Source: Lachnospiraceae bacterium (GTDB taxonomy: Bacteria; Bacillota; Clostridia; Lachnospirales; Lachnospiraceae). Taken from it: a stretch of 34,591 nucleotides of DNA. The translations under genes were made by a program, and so were the position numbers. Numbering within the stretch: position 1 is the stretch's first letter; each line of letters opens with the position of its first letter. The stretch covers positions 1 through 34,591 of the forward strand of contig JAGBMJ010000081.1 of NCBI GenBank assembly GCA_017634975.1. The letters run 5' to 3'. The notes under the pieces were generated by a model. It saw nothing but the letters and a program-made list of their open reading frames with translations. It was not told where the DNA came from and did no database searches. Below are positions 1-6,145 of this stretch, one piece after another.

Positions 1-49
1 CAGAGGACTGAAAATCCTCGTGTCGCTGGTTCGATTCCGGCTCTGGGCA
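1..49 (+). tRNA. tRNA-Phe (GAA), 3' part only
   Basis: The window opens inside a tRNA. The anticodon arm has a GAGGA/TCCTC stem with a GAA anticodon in the loop CTGAAAA, followed by a T arm with TTCGATT loop closed by GCTGG/CCGGC, and the 3' acceptor strand TCTGGGC plus discriminator A at 49. CCA is not encoded. The 5' half lies outside the window. Confidence 0.9.
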
Positions 50-92
50 CTTGGAAGACGGAAAGCATAGGTTTTCCGCCTTTGTTATATAA

Positions 93-165
93 GGGCCACT
101 AGCTCAGTCGGTAGAGCACTTGACTTTTAATCAAGTTGTCGGGGGTTCGATTCCCCCGTGGCTCA
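93..165 (+). tRNA. tRNA-Lys (TTT)
   Basis: A complete 73-nt cloverleaf. The acceptor strands GGGCCAC (93-99) and GTGGCTC (158-164) pair, the D arm contains AGCTCAGTCGGTAGAGC, the anticodon loop CTTTTAA carries TTT, and the T arm is GGGGG-TTCGATT-CCCCC. The discriminator is A165 and CCA is not encoded. It lies 43 bp after tRNA-Phe. The decayed integrase pieces and toxin-antitoxin genes downstream suggest this tRNA cluster has been a target for integrative elements. Confidence 0.95.
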
Positions 166-789
166 TGTGAATTTTGGGATGAAATGCCGTTTTCATCCCA
201 TTATTTTTTGACCGTTTTTGTCAGTATTTATCGGCATTTCGGGCATTTTTGCATTGAAGTTTCAGCACCCGTAGTACAGGACGGGTGCAGGGCATCCGGA
301 CAGAATCACCCGACTACTTGATTTTGGTCAAGTGCTCGGTATAGTAACATAGTGGCGCATCTAAGCCCTCCGGGGGCGAGTAAGGAGGGGGCGACAAAAG
401 ACGTTTCTCCCCCTCACCCCCTCTTTGTCGAAATGATCTTGAACTGCAATAGCAAAAAAGCAGGTTACCAACAAGCCTAATCTTCCCTGCTATTGCATTT
501 CAAGATCATTTTGTTTACCAAAGTTACAGACAACCATACACTTACTGCCTATTTTCTACGTTTTTAGTCCGCGCCCGCTCCTACGTCTCACGCGCTCACT
601 CCTACCTGTAGAAAATAGGCCTACGGATTTACCGGATCACCTGCTACGGCTTACCGCCTGCCTAAAACCTTAGGGGCGGGGGATGGAATCTTACAGGCAT
701 TACGCCCTGGATCTTCTGGATAAGGATCCTGATTACCGGCTAAAGTTGGGGTAATCGAATTTAATTATACACATTTTTACACATTCCTA
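166..789. other. Long non-coding stretch rich in inverted repeats
   Basis: No credible gene is seen here. The stretch holds several inverted repeats: CGACAAA/TTTGTCG around 392-430; 24-nt arms at 431-454 and 488-511 that pair at 23 of 24 positions; 13-bp perfect arms at 547-559 and 609-621; and a compact hairpin at 655-680 (CCGCC-TG-CCTAA-AACC-TTAGG-GGCGG). Also present is one copy of a degenerate 80-bp repeat (295-375). It could be a structured RNA, a miniature element or debris of an integrated element. None of these can be chosen from the sequence alone. Confidence 0.6.
295..375 (+). repeat. Degenerate 80-bp repeat, copy A
   Basis: It shares ordered blocks with 1650-1735: TCCGGACAG, GATT-N3-GTCAAGTG-N-TCGG, TAGTGGC and AAGCCCTC, with variable spacing. 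Copy B sits directly upstream of an integrase fragment, so the repeat may mark element junctions. It also contains ACTTGA/TCAAGT arms that could form a small hairpin. Confidence 0.55.
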
Positions 790-817
790 TTGACATTTAC
801 ACAATATTGTGTATAAT
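790..817 (+). promoter_or_regulatory. hicAB promoter with operator palindrome in the spacer
   Basis: There is a consensus -35 TTGACA at 790-795, a 16-bp spacer, and -10 TATAAT at 812-817. A perfect 14-bp palindrome ACACAATATTGTGT (799-812) fills the spacer and touches the -10. HicB antitoxins usually autorepress through a DNA-binding C-terminus, so this palindrome is the likely HicB operator. The ribosome site GGAGGTG follows at 826-832. Confidence 0.8.
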
Positions 818-836
818 ATAATTATGGAGGTGAGAA

Positions 837-1019
837 ATGAACGCAAGAAGGCAAGCCATCAAAGAACTAAATGATAATGGATATACTCTCGTAAGAAACG
901 GAGCAAAACACGACATCTATTACAGCGAGGAAACAAAGTACACTATTCCACTTCGACACGATTTTGATGATGAGGATTTGAAGGTAATACGAAGGGAAAT
1001 CAAAAAAGGCGGGAGATAA
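837..1019 (+). CDS. hicA: HicA-type mRNA interferase toxin
   Basis: A 60-residue HicA-family protein. HicA toxins adopt a small dsRNA-binding-like fold and cleave mRNA through one catalytic histidine. Here the core reads G-Y-T-L-V-R-N-G-A-K-H-D-I-Y, which matches the family pattern GxxxxRxxGSHxxY with Lys in the usual Ser position and the His retained (His25). A positively charged tail (IRREIKKGGR) fits the family C-terminus. The start is set by GGAGGTG five bases upstream. The gene is first in a two-gene operon, with hicB 23 bp downstream, which is the usual toxin-first order. A strong promoter with a palindromic operator precedes it. Family assignment is firm; activity is inferred, and the A-K before His should be compared with active members. 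Confidence 0.88.
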   Translation: MNARRQAIKELNDNGYTLVRNGAKHDIYYSEETKYTIPLRHDFDDEDLKVIRREIKKGGR

Positions 1020-1042
1020 TCTCCCGCCGGAAAGGATAGGCT

Positions 1043-1438
1043 ATGAAATATATCTATACTGCTATTATTGAGAAAGTAAGTGATACACGTTATGAGTGCA
1101 GCGTTCCGGATCTTCCCGGTTGTATATCTTCCGGATCTAATCTTCCGGAAGCGATTGATATGATTTTGGATGCTGCCAGCGGTTGGCTTGTAGTGAACGA
1201 GGACAAAGGAAATACTATTCCAACACCTACAGAACAAGAACTCATAAAATGTCCTTCTAATGCAATTCGAACCTTGTTACAGATCGACACTATTGCATAC
1301 CGATCTGCAACAGATACACGTTGTGTACGAAAAAACGTTTCACTTCCAGCGTGGATGGCCAATATTGCTGATAAACGAAAAATGAATTGCTCACAAATCT
1401 TACAAGATGGTATAACACGATTACTGAATGTAGGATAA
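1043..1438 (+). CDS. hicB: HicB-type antitoxin
   Basis: A 131-residue antitoxin. Residues 1-70 form the HicB partial RNase-H-like domain: an opening beta strand (MKYIYTAIIEK), then the signature C-S-V-P-D-L-P-G-C-I-S-S-G and an EAIDMILDAASGWL helix. Residues 95-131 look like the ribbon-helix-helix/HTH DNA-binding tail seen in HicB (VRKNVSLP strand followed by two helices). It would bind and neutralise HicA in the cytoplasm and repress the operon through the palindrome at 799-812. It is translated from AAAGGATAGG, and a hairpin terminator starts 10 bp after its stop codon, so the unit contains just these two genes. Its location next to integrase debris fits a toxin-antitoxin pair left behind by, or stabilising, a mobile element. 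Confidence 0.9.
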   Translation: MKYIYTAIIEKVSDTRYECSVPDLPGCISSGSNLPEAIDMILDAASGWLVVNEDKGNTIPTPTEQELIKCPSNAIRTLLQIDTIAYRSATDTRCVRKNVSLPAWMANIADKRKMNCSQILQDGITRLLNVG

Positions 1439-1447
1439 ACAAAAAAA

Positions 1448-1474
1448 TGCCTGGAAGTATTCCAGGTATTTTTT
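1448..1474 (+). terminator. Intrinsic terminator of hicAB
   Basis: Stem CCTGGAA (1450-1456) / TTCCAGG (1460-1466) with a 3-nt loop, followed by a T-rich run to 1474. The T run overlaps the stop codon of the oppositely oriented integrase fragment. Confidence 0.85.
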
Positions 1475-1660
1475 ATGTGAAAATATCATCAATCTTGTAT
1501 ATATCATACTTAAGCAAATTGCATTGATAAGCCGATTGAATATAGTTTTGTGTGACATTATAGGTACTATGCCCCATGTACATCCGGAGAAATTCAAGAT
1601 TGCCCACCTGGATCATGTAGGAAGTTGCAAAAGTATGCCGGAGCAGATCCGGAAGATCCG
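1473..1660 (-). pseudogene. Tyrosine recombinase (integrase), 3' fragment, copy 1
   Basis: Reading the minus strand upward from a TAA at 1473-1475 gives the C-terminal catalytic end of a phage/ICE-type tyrosine recombinase. Visible are L-L-R-H-T-F-A-T (second catalytic Arg at 1638-1640), a helix with VGNLEFLRMYM, the G-H-S motif (catalytic His), and Y-N-V-T-Q-N-Y-I with the nucleophilic Tyr. The usual His three residues before the Arg is lost here (Asp-Leu-Leu-Arg). The protein runs on to a native-looking stop about 30 residues after the Tyr. Homology ends abruptly near 1660, where the degenerate 80-bp repeat begins, so the N-terminal four fifths are missing. Copy 2 (2342-2632) is closely similar over the first 170 bp. 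Confidence 0.85.
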
Positions 1661-1735
1661 GACAGCCGAAACAGAGTACTCGATTACAGTCAAGTGTTCG
1701 GCTACCAATATCAATAGTGGCATGCCAAAGCCCTC
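1650..1735 (+). repeat. Degenerate 80-bp repeat, copy B
   Basis: It carries the same ordered blocks as 295-375 (TCCGGACAG, GTCAAGTG-N-TCGG, ATAGTGGC, AAGCCCTC). It abuts the broken edge of integrase fragment 1. Confidence 0.55.
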
Positions 1736-1832
1736 AGTGGCTAAAGATCCCAATTATCAATATCTCTACGTTGTGGCGAGATTATGTATATACCATAACG
1801 ATGAGGGCGCAGAATAATTTCCATTTTACTAT

Positions 1833-1861
1833 TCGACATAGTAATAACACTATGATATACT
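1833..1861 (+). promoter_or_regulatory. Promoter with short inverted repeat in the spacer
   Basis: -35 TCGACA (1833-1838), 17-bp spacer, -10 TATACT (1856-1861). The inverted repeat CATAGT-N6-ACTATG (1837-1854) lies in the spacer and may be an operator, possibly for the small DNA-binding protein encoded at 2141. Confidence 0.6.
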
Positions 1862-1902
1862 GTAATTATAGCAGGCATTTGAGCGGGAAAGGAGTTAACG
1901 AA

Positions 1903-2049
1903 ATGAAGAATGACAAAATGGAGAATGAAGAAATGACAAGTGCAGTATTCAAGACACTCATCGAAATGGTTATCATAATCATCGAAAGTTCCAAGGACAA
2001 AGAAGAAGCCCTTGAAAAACTCAAGAGCTTAACAATCATCAAAAACTAA
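1903..2049 (+). CDS. Small acidic/helical protein, 48 residues
   Basis: A 48-residue protein (begins MKNDKMENEEM, ends LTIIKN) with no recognised domain. The start is chosen because AAAGGAG lies nine bases upstream; longer open frame exists upstream but without a ribosome site. Residues about 13-30 form one amphipathic to hydrophobic helix (VFKTLIEMVIIIIESS), followed by a charged helix (KDKEEALEKLKSL). This could be a small membrane-associated protein or a dimerising accessory protein. It has its own promoter (1833-1861) and is followed by a terminator-like hairpin. It lies between two integrase fragments, so it is probably cargo of a vanished element. Function unknown. Confidence 0.65.
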   Translation: MKNDKMENEEMTSAVFKTLIEMVIIIIESSKDKEEALEKLKSLTIIKN

Positions 2050-2064
2050 ACAAGGGATGAACGA

Positions 2065-2104
2065 GGGGCGGCACCCATAAACTTCCTGCAAGCCGCCCTT
2101 TACT
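2065..2104 (+). terminator. Hairpin terminator or attenuator
   Basis: Stem GGGCGGC (2066-2072) / GCCGCCC (2092-2098) with a 19-nt loop and a following T-rich tract. It separates the 48-residue gene from the small DNA-binding gene downstream. Confidence 0.7.
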
Positions 2105-2140
2105 CTTTTTATAATATACCACAGTAAAGGAGATAAATCA

Positions 2141-2323
2141 ATGGCAAATACACAAACGAAAGCAACACAGAAATACCAGGAAAAAATAGGATTGATTGCC
2201 AAGAGCTACAAGATCAGGAAGGAGCTTGCAGAACAATTTGCTCAGGTCTGCAAAGAACGCGGAGAAGGTCAGGCAGCAACAATATCTAGGCTGATGCAGG
2301 AATACATAGACCAAAAAAGATAA
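2141..2323 (+). CDS. Small Arc/CopG-like DNA-binding protein
   Basis: A 60-residue basic protein. Residues about 25-58 fit a ribbon-helix-helix-like pattern with two helices (IRKELAEQFAQVCKERGEG, then AATISRLMQEYIDQK), the kind of small repressor carried by plasmids and integrative elements. The N-terminal 20 residues are polar and rich in Lys/Gln/Thr. A strong ribosome site (AAAGGAGATAA) fixes the start. It lies between two integrase 3' fragments that form a direct repeat, so it and the 48-residue gene look like the surviving regulatory cargo of an excised or decayed element. A target could be the inverted repeat at 1837-1854, but nothing in the sequence proves this. Confidence 0.65.
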   Translation: MANTQTKATQKYQEKIGLIAKSYKIRKELAEQFAQVCKERGEGQAATISRLMQEYIDQKR

Positions 2324-2341
2324 GCTCGGAAACGGGCTTAT

Positions 2342-2632
2342 TTAAGTGAAAATATTATCAATCTTGTATATATCATACTTAAGTAGGTTGCATTGATATG
2401 CAGATTGAATATAGTTTAGAGTGACATTGTATGTACTATGACCGAGATACATCCGGAGAAATTCAAGATTGCCAACTTGGATCATGTAGGAAGTTGCGAA
2501 CGTATGCCGGAGCAGGTGAGCACGTACACGCTGGATACCGGTATTCTTGCTAAGACGAACAAAAAAATCAGGCTTTCCGGACTTCTTAAAAGAAAATTCT
2601 TTGCAATTGCTATAATGAAAAAGCCAACCGGA
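2342..2632 (-). pseudogene. Tyrosine recombinase (integrase), 3' fragment, copy 2
   Basis: On the minus strand an open frame from 2632 down to the TAA at 2342-2344 encodes about 96 residues of a tyrosine recombinase. It includes the beta hairpin before the catalytic box (KKSGKPDFFVRLSK), an intact H-L-L-R-H-T-F-A-T (His 2516-2518, Arg 2507-2509), G-H-S and the nucleophile region N-Y-I. An in-frame TGA at 2633-2635 and the lack of an N-terminal domain show it is broken. It retains the His-x-x-Arg pair that copy 1 lost, so the copies decayed independently. The shared portion with copy 1 is about 170 bp with high identity, oriented as a direct repeat 870 bp apart. Confidence 0.85.
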
Positions 2633-2650
2633 TCAAGTATGGAAAATGGT

Positions 2651-2860
2651 TTAGATTTCGAGGTTAGAGAATAGAGTTTTCTTTGACGGAGAGTTTTCCA
2701 GATGTTTTCGAAGCAGTTTGGTTCTCCATTCCGGCTGGCCTTCTGCCAGAGCAGTTAATTCATCGATATTCACATCTTTATTCAGTTCCAAAGTAAAATA
2801 CAGATCCAGATAGGTATCTCTGCGGATCGTTTCCGTAAGTAAAAAAGCAAAAATTTGCGA
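2651..2860 (-). pseudogene. C-terminal fragment of a leucine-rich-repeat (BspA-like) gene
   Basis: The minus strand encodes about 65 residues (FAFLLTETIRRD ... NLEI, stop at 2651) that align with the last 65 residues of the intact gene at 6146-6964 (FVFLLTDTIRRD ... ALEI, same stop context). Nucleotide identity is around 80 percent by eye. Upstream of about 2860 the similarity ends and the leucine-rich repeats are missing, so this is a truncated duplicate. It sits immediately next to the broken edge of integrase fragment 2, suggesting that one rearrangement cut both. Confidence 0.75.
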
Positions 2861-2963
2861 AGGAAAAGAAATTGCCAGATGCTGATAATGAGGCGGTTTT
2901 GATAGCAGACACCTATGTTTTATGGTATTATGATGAAGTAGAAGAGTAAGGAGGACAGGAAGC

Positions 2964-3983
2964 GTGAGCAGATTGACTGAGGTCATAAAAGAATATCGCG
3001 GACTTGGAATTGAGGTGCAGATAGATTATGAAAAATTCTATCTGTACTCAGTTATCACGCATTCGACTGCCGTAGAAGGTTCTACTGTAACGGAAATGGA
3101 AAACCGGCTACTTTTTGATGAAGGTATCAGTCCGAATAAACCTATTGAACAGCAGTTGATGAATTTGGATCTGAAACGGGCTTATGAAGAGGCAATCGGT
3201 TGTGCAGACCAGCATATAGACTATTCTGTTAAACTGCTATGTCATCTGGCCGGATTGGTTATGAGAAACACAGGGAAGGAATATAAAACGGCAGCGGGGA
3301 ATTTCAGCAGTGCAGATGGAGAACTTCGAAAACTGAATGTGACAGCAGGACGAGGTGGAAAGAGTTATCTGTCCTATCAGAAAGTTCCACAGAGATTGGA
3401 AGATTTTTGTAATTGGCTGAATGCGCAGCGTAAAAGTATTTGTACAGAGGATATTGATGATGTTTATGAATTAAGTTTTTTGGCACATTATAATCTCGTA
3501 TCGATCCATCCATGGGCAGATGGAAACGGAAGAATGGCCAGACTAGTGATGAATATGATACAGGCAGAATTTGGCACAGTTCCGTCAATTGTAAAAAAAG
3601 ACTGCCGGGATGAGTATATCAAAAGTCTTGCGGAATCTCAGGATACAGGTGAAGCAAAGTATTTTCTGGAGTTTATGATATGTCATCACGTACAGAATCT
3701 CGAGAAAATGATTTCAGAATATAAAGATACCGTATACAATGATACTTTAAATCTCGGAAATGATACTATAAATATGAAAAATGATACTTTAAATCTTACC
3801 GAGAAGGAGAAGCGGATCTATGAGATGATAAAGAAAGATACCACCATTTCCATAGCGCAGCTTGTGGCGGACAGCGGTTTCAGCAGACCGACCGTAACCA
3901 GAGCGATCCGCACATTGAAGGAGAAAAAGCTTATAGACAGAGCAGGAGCAAAAAAGAACGGATCCTGGTTGATCAATCCATAA
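2964..3983 (+). CDS. Fic-domain protein with C-terminal winged helix
   Basis: A 339-residue Fic protein. Fic domains transfer AMP or other phosphate-containing groups to target hydroxyls. The active-site loop H-P-W-A-D-G-N-G-R-M-A-R (182-193) keeps catalytic His182 and the anion-binding residues, with Trp in place of the usual Phe. An N-terminal S-T-A-V-E-G (34-39) fits the inhibitory motif [S/T]xxxE[G/N] of class II Fic proteins, so activity is probably autoinhibited. Residues 280-339 form a winged helix-turn-helix (ISIAQLVADSGFSRPTVTRAIRTL), implying DNA binding or dimerisation. Between these lies a linker with three near-identical N-D-T-[LI]-N units (259-278), reflecting a DNA repeat at 3738-3797. 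The start is GTG with AAGGAGG 10 bases upstream. No antitoxin gene is adjacent; the inhibitory motif is built in. The target is unknown. Confidence 0.9.
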   Translation: MSRLTEVIKEYRGLGIEVQIDYEKFYLYSVITHSTAVEGSTVTEMENRLLFDEGISPNKPIEQQLMNLDLKRAYEEAIGCADQHIDYSVKLLCHLAGLVMRNTGKEYKTAAGNFSSADGELRKLNVTAGRGGKSYLSYQKVPQRLEDFCNWLNAQRKSICTEDIDDVYELSFLAHYNLVSIHPWADGNGRMARLVMNMIQAEFGTVPSIVKKDCRDEYIKSLAESQDTGEAKYFLEFMICHHVQNLEKMISEYKDTVYNDTLNLGNDTINMKNDTLNLTEKEKRIYEMIKKDTTISIAQLVADSGFSRPTVTRAIRTLKEKKLIDRAGAKKNGSWLINP

Positions 3984-4056
3984 AAAAATACGTGTTCATC
4001 CGTATCTATCATGTAACCAATGAACGGATACAAAATGGCAAAAGGAAGATATGTAT

Positions 4057-4629
4057 ATGAAAAAAAAGATGAATGGAATGAGAAGTGCGGTAATGGCTGT
4101 GATGGTGATCGGAACTTTGTGTGCGTGCACAAACACATCGATGCGTGAGCCGGTTGAAACAACAGGGGCACCGGCGGTAGAGAACCCTGTGACAGAAGCA
4201 CCGGTTTCGGAATATCCGGAAAGTGCATCGCCGGAAGCAGAGATCCCGGTAAGCACACCGGGTGATGGACTGCCGTACGGAGCATCACCCGAGGTGGAGT
4301 TACCGGAAGAGATCGATGAATACAGCAAAGAGCTGATTATGAATGCATTATCCTGTGAAGAGAAAGAAGCAGAATCCATCTTGAGGCAAATCGATATTGT
4401 GAATCGCTTCGGTAACGGAGATATCAGGCTCTCGCTGAAAAGTGTAGAAAAAGTGGAAGAAGGTTCTGAATATTGGGAAGAGTACGGCAATGAAGAGGGG
4501 ATTGTGATCGAGGATGCGAACTCGGTGAAATACTATTTAATGCTGTATAGAGGGATTACAGGGGGCGTTGAAGTGTACGAGGCTAAAAATCTGGATACGG
4601 ATGAGATCGTTTTTGCAGTCTATGAATAG
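4057..4629 (+). CDS. Secreted lipoprotein of unknown function
   Basis: About 190 residues. A lysine-rich n-region, a hydrophobic stretch (VMAVMVIGTL) and a lipobox L-C-A-C place it as a lipoprotein. A Pro/Glu/Ala-rich linker (about residues 30-85) follows, then an acidic globular domain to the end with no recognised family. The ATG at 4057 is preferred over the in-frame ATG at 4051 because AAAGGAAG (4041-4048) would sit too close to the latter. It is 27 bp ahead of the GH114-like lipoprotein and in the same direction, so the two are probably co-transcribed and work at the cell surface. Regulation is not evident. Confidence 0.75.
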   Translation: MKKKMNGMRSAVMAVMVIGTLCACTNTSMREPVETTGAPAVENPVTEAPVSEYPESASPEAEIPVSTPGDGLPYGASPEVELPEEIDEYSKELIMNALSCEEKEAESILRQIDIVNRFGNGDIRLSLKSVEKVEEGSEYWEEYGNEEGIVIEDANSVKYYLMLYRGITGGVEVYEAKNLDTDEIVFAVYE

Positions 4630-4656
4630 GGTGATGTATGGAATAGGGGATTGATT

Positions 4657-6135
4657 ATGAACCGATGGAAGGGGATAGTACCGGTGGCACTGTTAGCAGC
4701 GACGGTAGTCTGCGGATGCGGAGCAAAAGAGAATGATGATGCGCGTGGGAGTCTGAACAATGGCGCCGGACAGGCATCATCCGCCGGAAATGCGGGCGTT
4801 GCGGGTAATGCCGGATCCGGAAATGCCGGAGCTGCAGATCATACAGGGGCCGCGGGACAAAATGGGAATACACCGGAGGGGGAGGATCGGTTTGACAAGA
4901 ATCTGGTAAGCGACGAATACCTGGTCGGGGTTGACTATTTTACGGGTGACTTTCTGGAATTTGCTCCCACTGTGATCGCTAAAGTCCGGTACGACGGGCG
5001 GTTGGAAGTGGGATTTGACCATACCTTGTCCAATGGAGACACCTGCACCGAGACAGTCTTTTTTGATCTGAGCGATCAGCAGTATCATAATATCGAAGCG
5101 GCAATTCAACTAAAAAAGCTCTACGAACTGGATCCGGAAGAAGCGGATCCGGCGGAAGTATGTGATGGCGGTTGCTCCTATCTGATCATCTATGGGAAAG
5201 ACGGAGATCCGTATAAGGTATGCGGTGGTTTCTGTCCGCATAACCGGGATTTTAATGATATGCAGCGTGCGGTTTATGAGAATCTGCCGGATAATTTTAG
5301 AGAGTATTGCGACCGGTACAAGACCGCATGGGTGCGGGAAGAAAATTTTGAACCCTATCACGGAGATCCCGGTAATACATATATATCGACATCCTACGGG
5401 GTGTTCCTCAATTACGACGGCGACCTGCAGGATCTGGGGGATTATGATTATCTGGTGATCGATGCACAATATCATGATGCATCGGAAATTGCCGGAATCC
5501 ACAAGTATGACCAGTACATATACAGCTATATCAATATCGGCTCGCTGGAGGATTTCCGGGAGTATTATGACGAATATGCAGACCTTGCACTCGGAGAGTA
5601 CGAAAACTGGGATGGCGAGGAATGGGTGGATGTATCCGATGCGCGCTGGCAGGATTTTATCTTAAACGAACTGGCACCGGAGCTTTTGGCAAAAGGGGTA
5701 GATGGATTTTTTGTAGACAATTGTGATGTGTATTACCAGTATCCGACACAGGAGACACTGGATGGTCTGTCAAAGATCATGCGGGGGTTAAAAGCGATGG
5801 GATGCGATGTGATCATCAATGGCGGCGATGCATTTCTGGATGCCTATACCGCGCAGAACGGCGACTGGAGGGATGTAATCACGGGCATTAATCAGGAGTG
5901 TGTATTCACCGCTATCGATTGGGAGGCCGATGCGCTTACGGCAGCATCGGAGGAGGATCATGAGTATTTTACCGATTATATCGAGCGTTACGGGGATCAG
6001 GGCGCGTATATTTTTCTGCTCGAATATGCTGAAGATACGGATGCAAACCGAACGCTGCAATACGATATCCGCTACTATGCGGAAGAGCATGGATATTTGT
6101 ACTATATCTCCGATTCGATCGATCTGGACCATTAG
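4657..6135 (+). CDS. GH114-like glycoside hydrolase lipoprotein
   Basis: About 492 residues. A short basic n-region, hydrophobic core and V-C-G-C lipobox mark a lipoprotein; a Gly/Ala/Asn-rich linker (about 35-70) follows. Residues 80-225 form an unassigned beta-rich domain with two C-G-G elements. From about residue 245 onward is a TIM-barrel of the GH114 / endo-alpha-1,4-polygalactosaminidase type: YGVFLNYDGD, LVIDAQYH, YSYINIGSLEDFREYY, W-x-G-E-E-W-V-D-V-S-D-x-R-W, KGVDGFFVDNCDVYY, IINGGDAF and IDWEADAL. Asp and Glu at the ends of strands (VIDA, FVDN, WEAD) are candidate catalytic residues. The ATG at 4657 is chosen over TTG at 4651 because AGGGGA ends at 4650. It likely acts outside the cell on an aminosugar polymer, such as an exopolysaccharide; the substrate is inferred from the family. 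Confidence 0.85.
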   Translation: MNRWKGIVPVALLAATVVCGCGAKENDDARGSLNNGAGQASSAGNAGVAGNAGSGNAGAADHTGAAGQNGNTPEGEDRFDKNLVSDEYLVGVDYFTGDFLEFAPTVIAKVRYDGRLEVGFDHTLSNGDTCTETVFFDLSDQQYHNIEAAIQLKKLYELDPEEADPAEVCDGGCSYLIIYGKDGDPYKVCGGFCPHNRDFNDMQRAVYENLPDNFREYCDRYKTAWVREENFEPYHGDPGNTYISTSYGVFLNYDGDLQDLGDYDYLVIDAQYHDASEIAGIHKYDQYIYSYINIGSLEDFREYYDEYADLALGEYENWDGEEWVDVSDARWQDFILNELAPELLAKGVDGFFVDNCDVYYQYPTQETLDGLSKIMRGLKAMGCDVIINGGDAFLDAYTAQNGDWRDVITGINQECVFTAIDWEADALTAASEEDHEYFTDYIERYGDQGAYIFLLEYAEDTDANRTLQYDIRYYAEEHGYLYYISDSIDLDH

Positions 6136-6145
6136 AATCTGTGGT

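Noticed and set aside
136-321. Open frame running from tRNA-Lys into the downstream gap
   Set aside because: It starts inside the tRNA, has no ribosome site and no family resemblance.
304-335. Possible tRNA-like remnant with ACTTGA/TCAAGT arms similar to the tRNA-Lys anticodon arm
   Set aside because: The loop length is wrong and no acceptor or T arm can be formed.
1524-1817. Plus-strand frame of 97 codons
   Set aside because: It is the antisense of the integrase 3' fragment and the repeat; no ribosome site. The same applies to 2438-2674.
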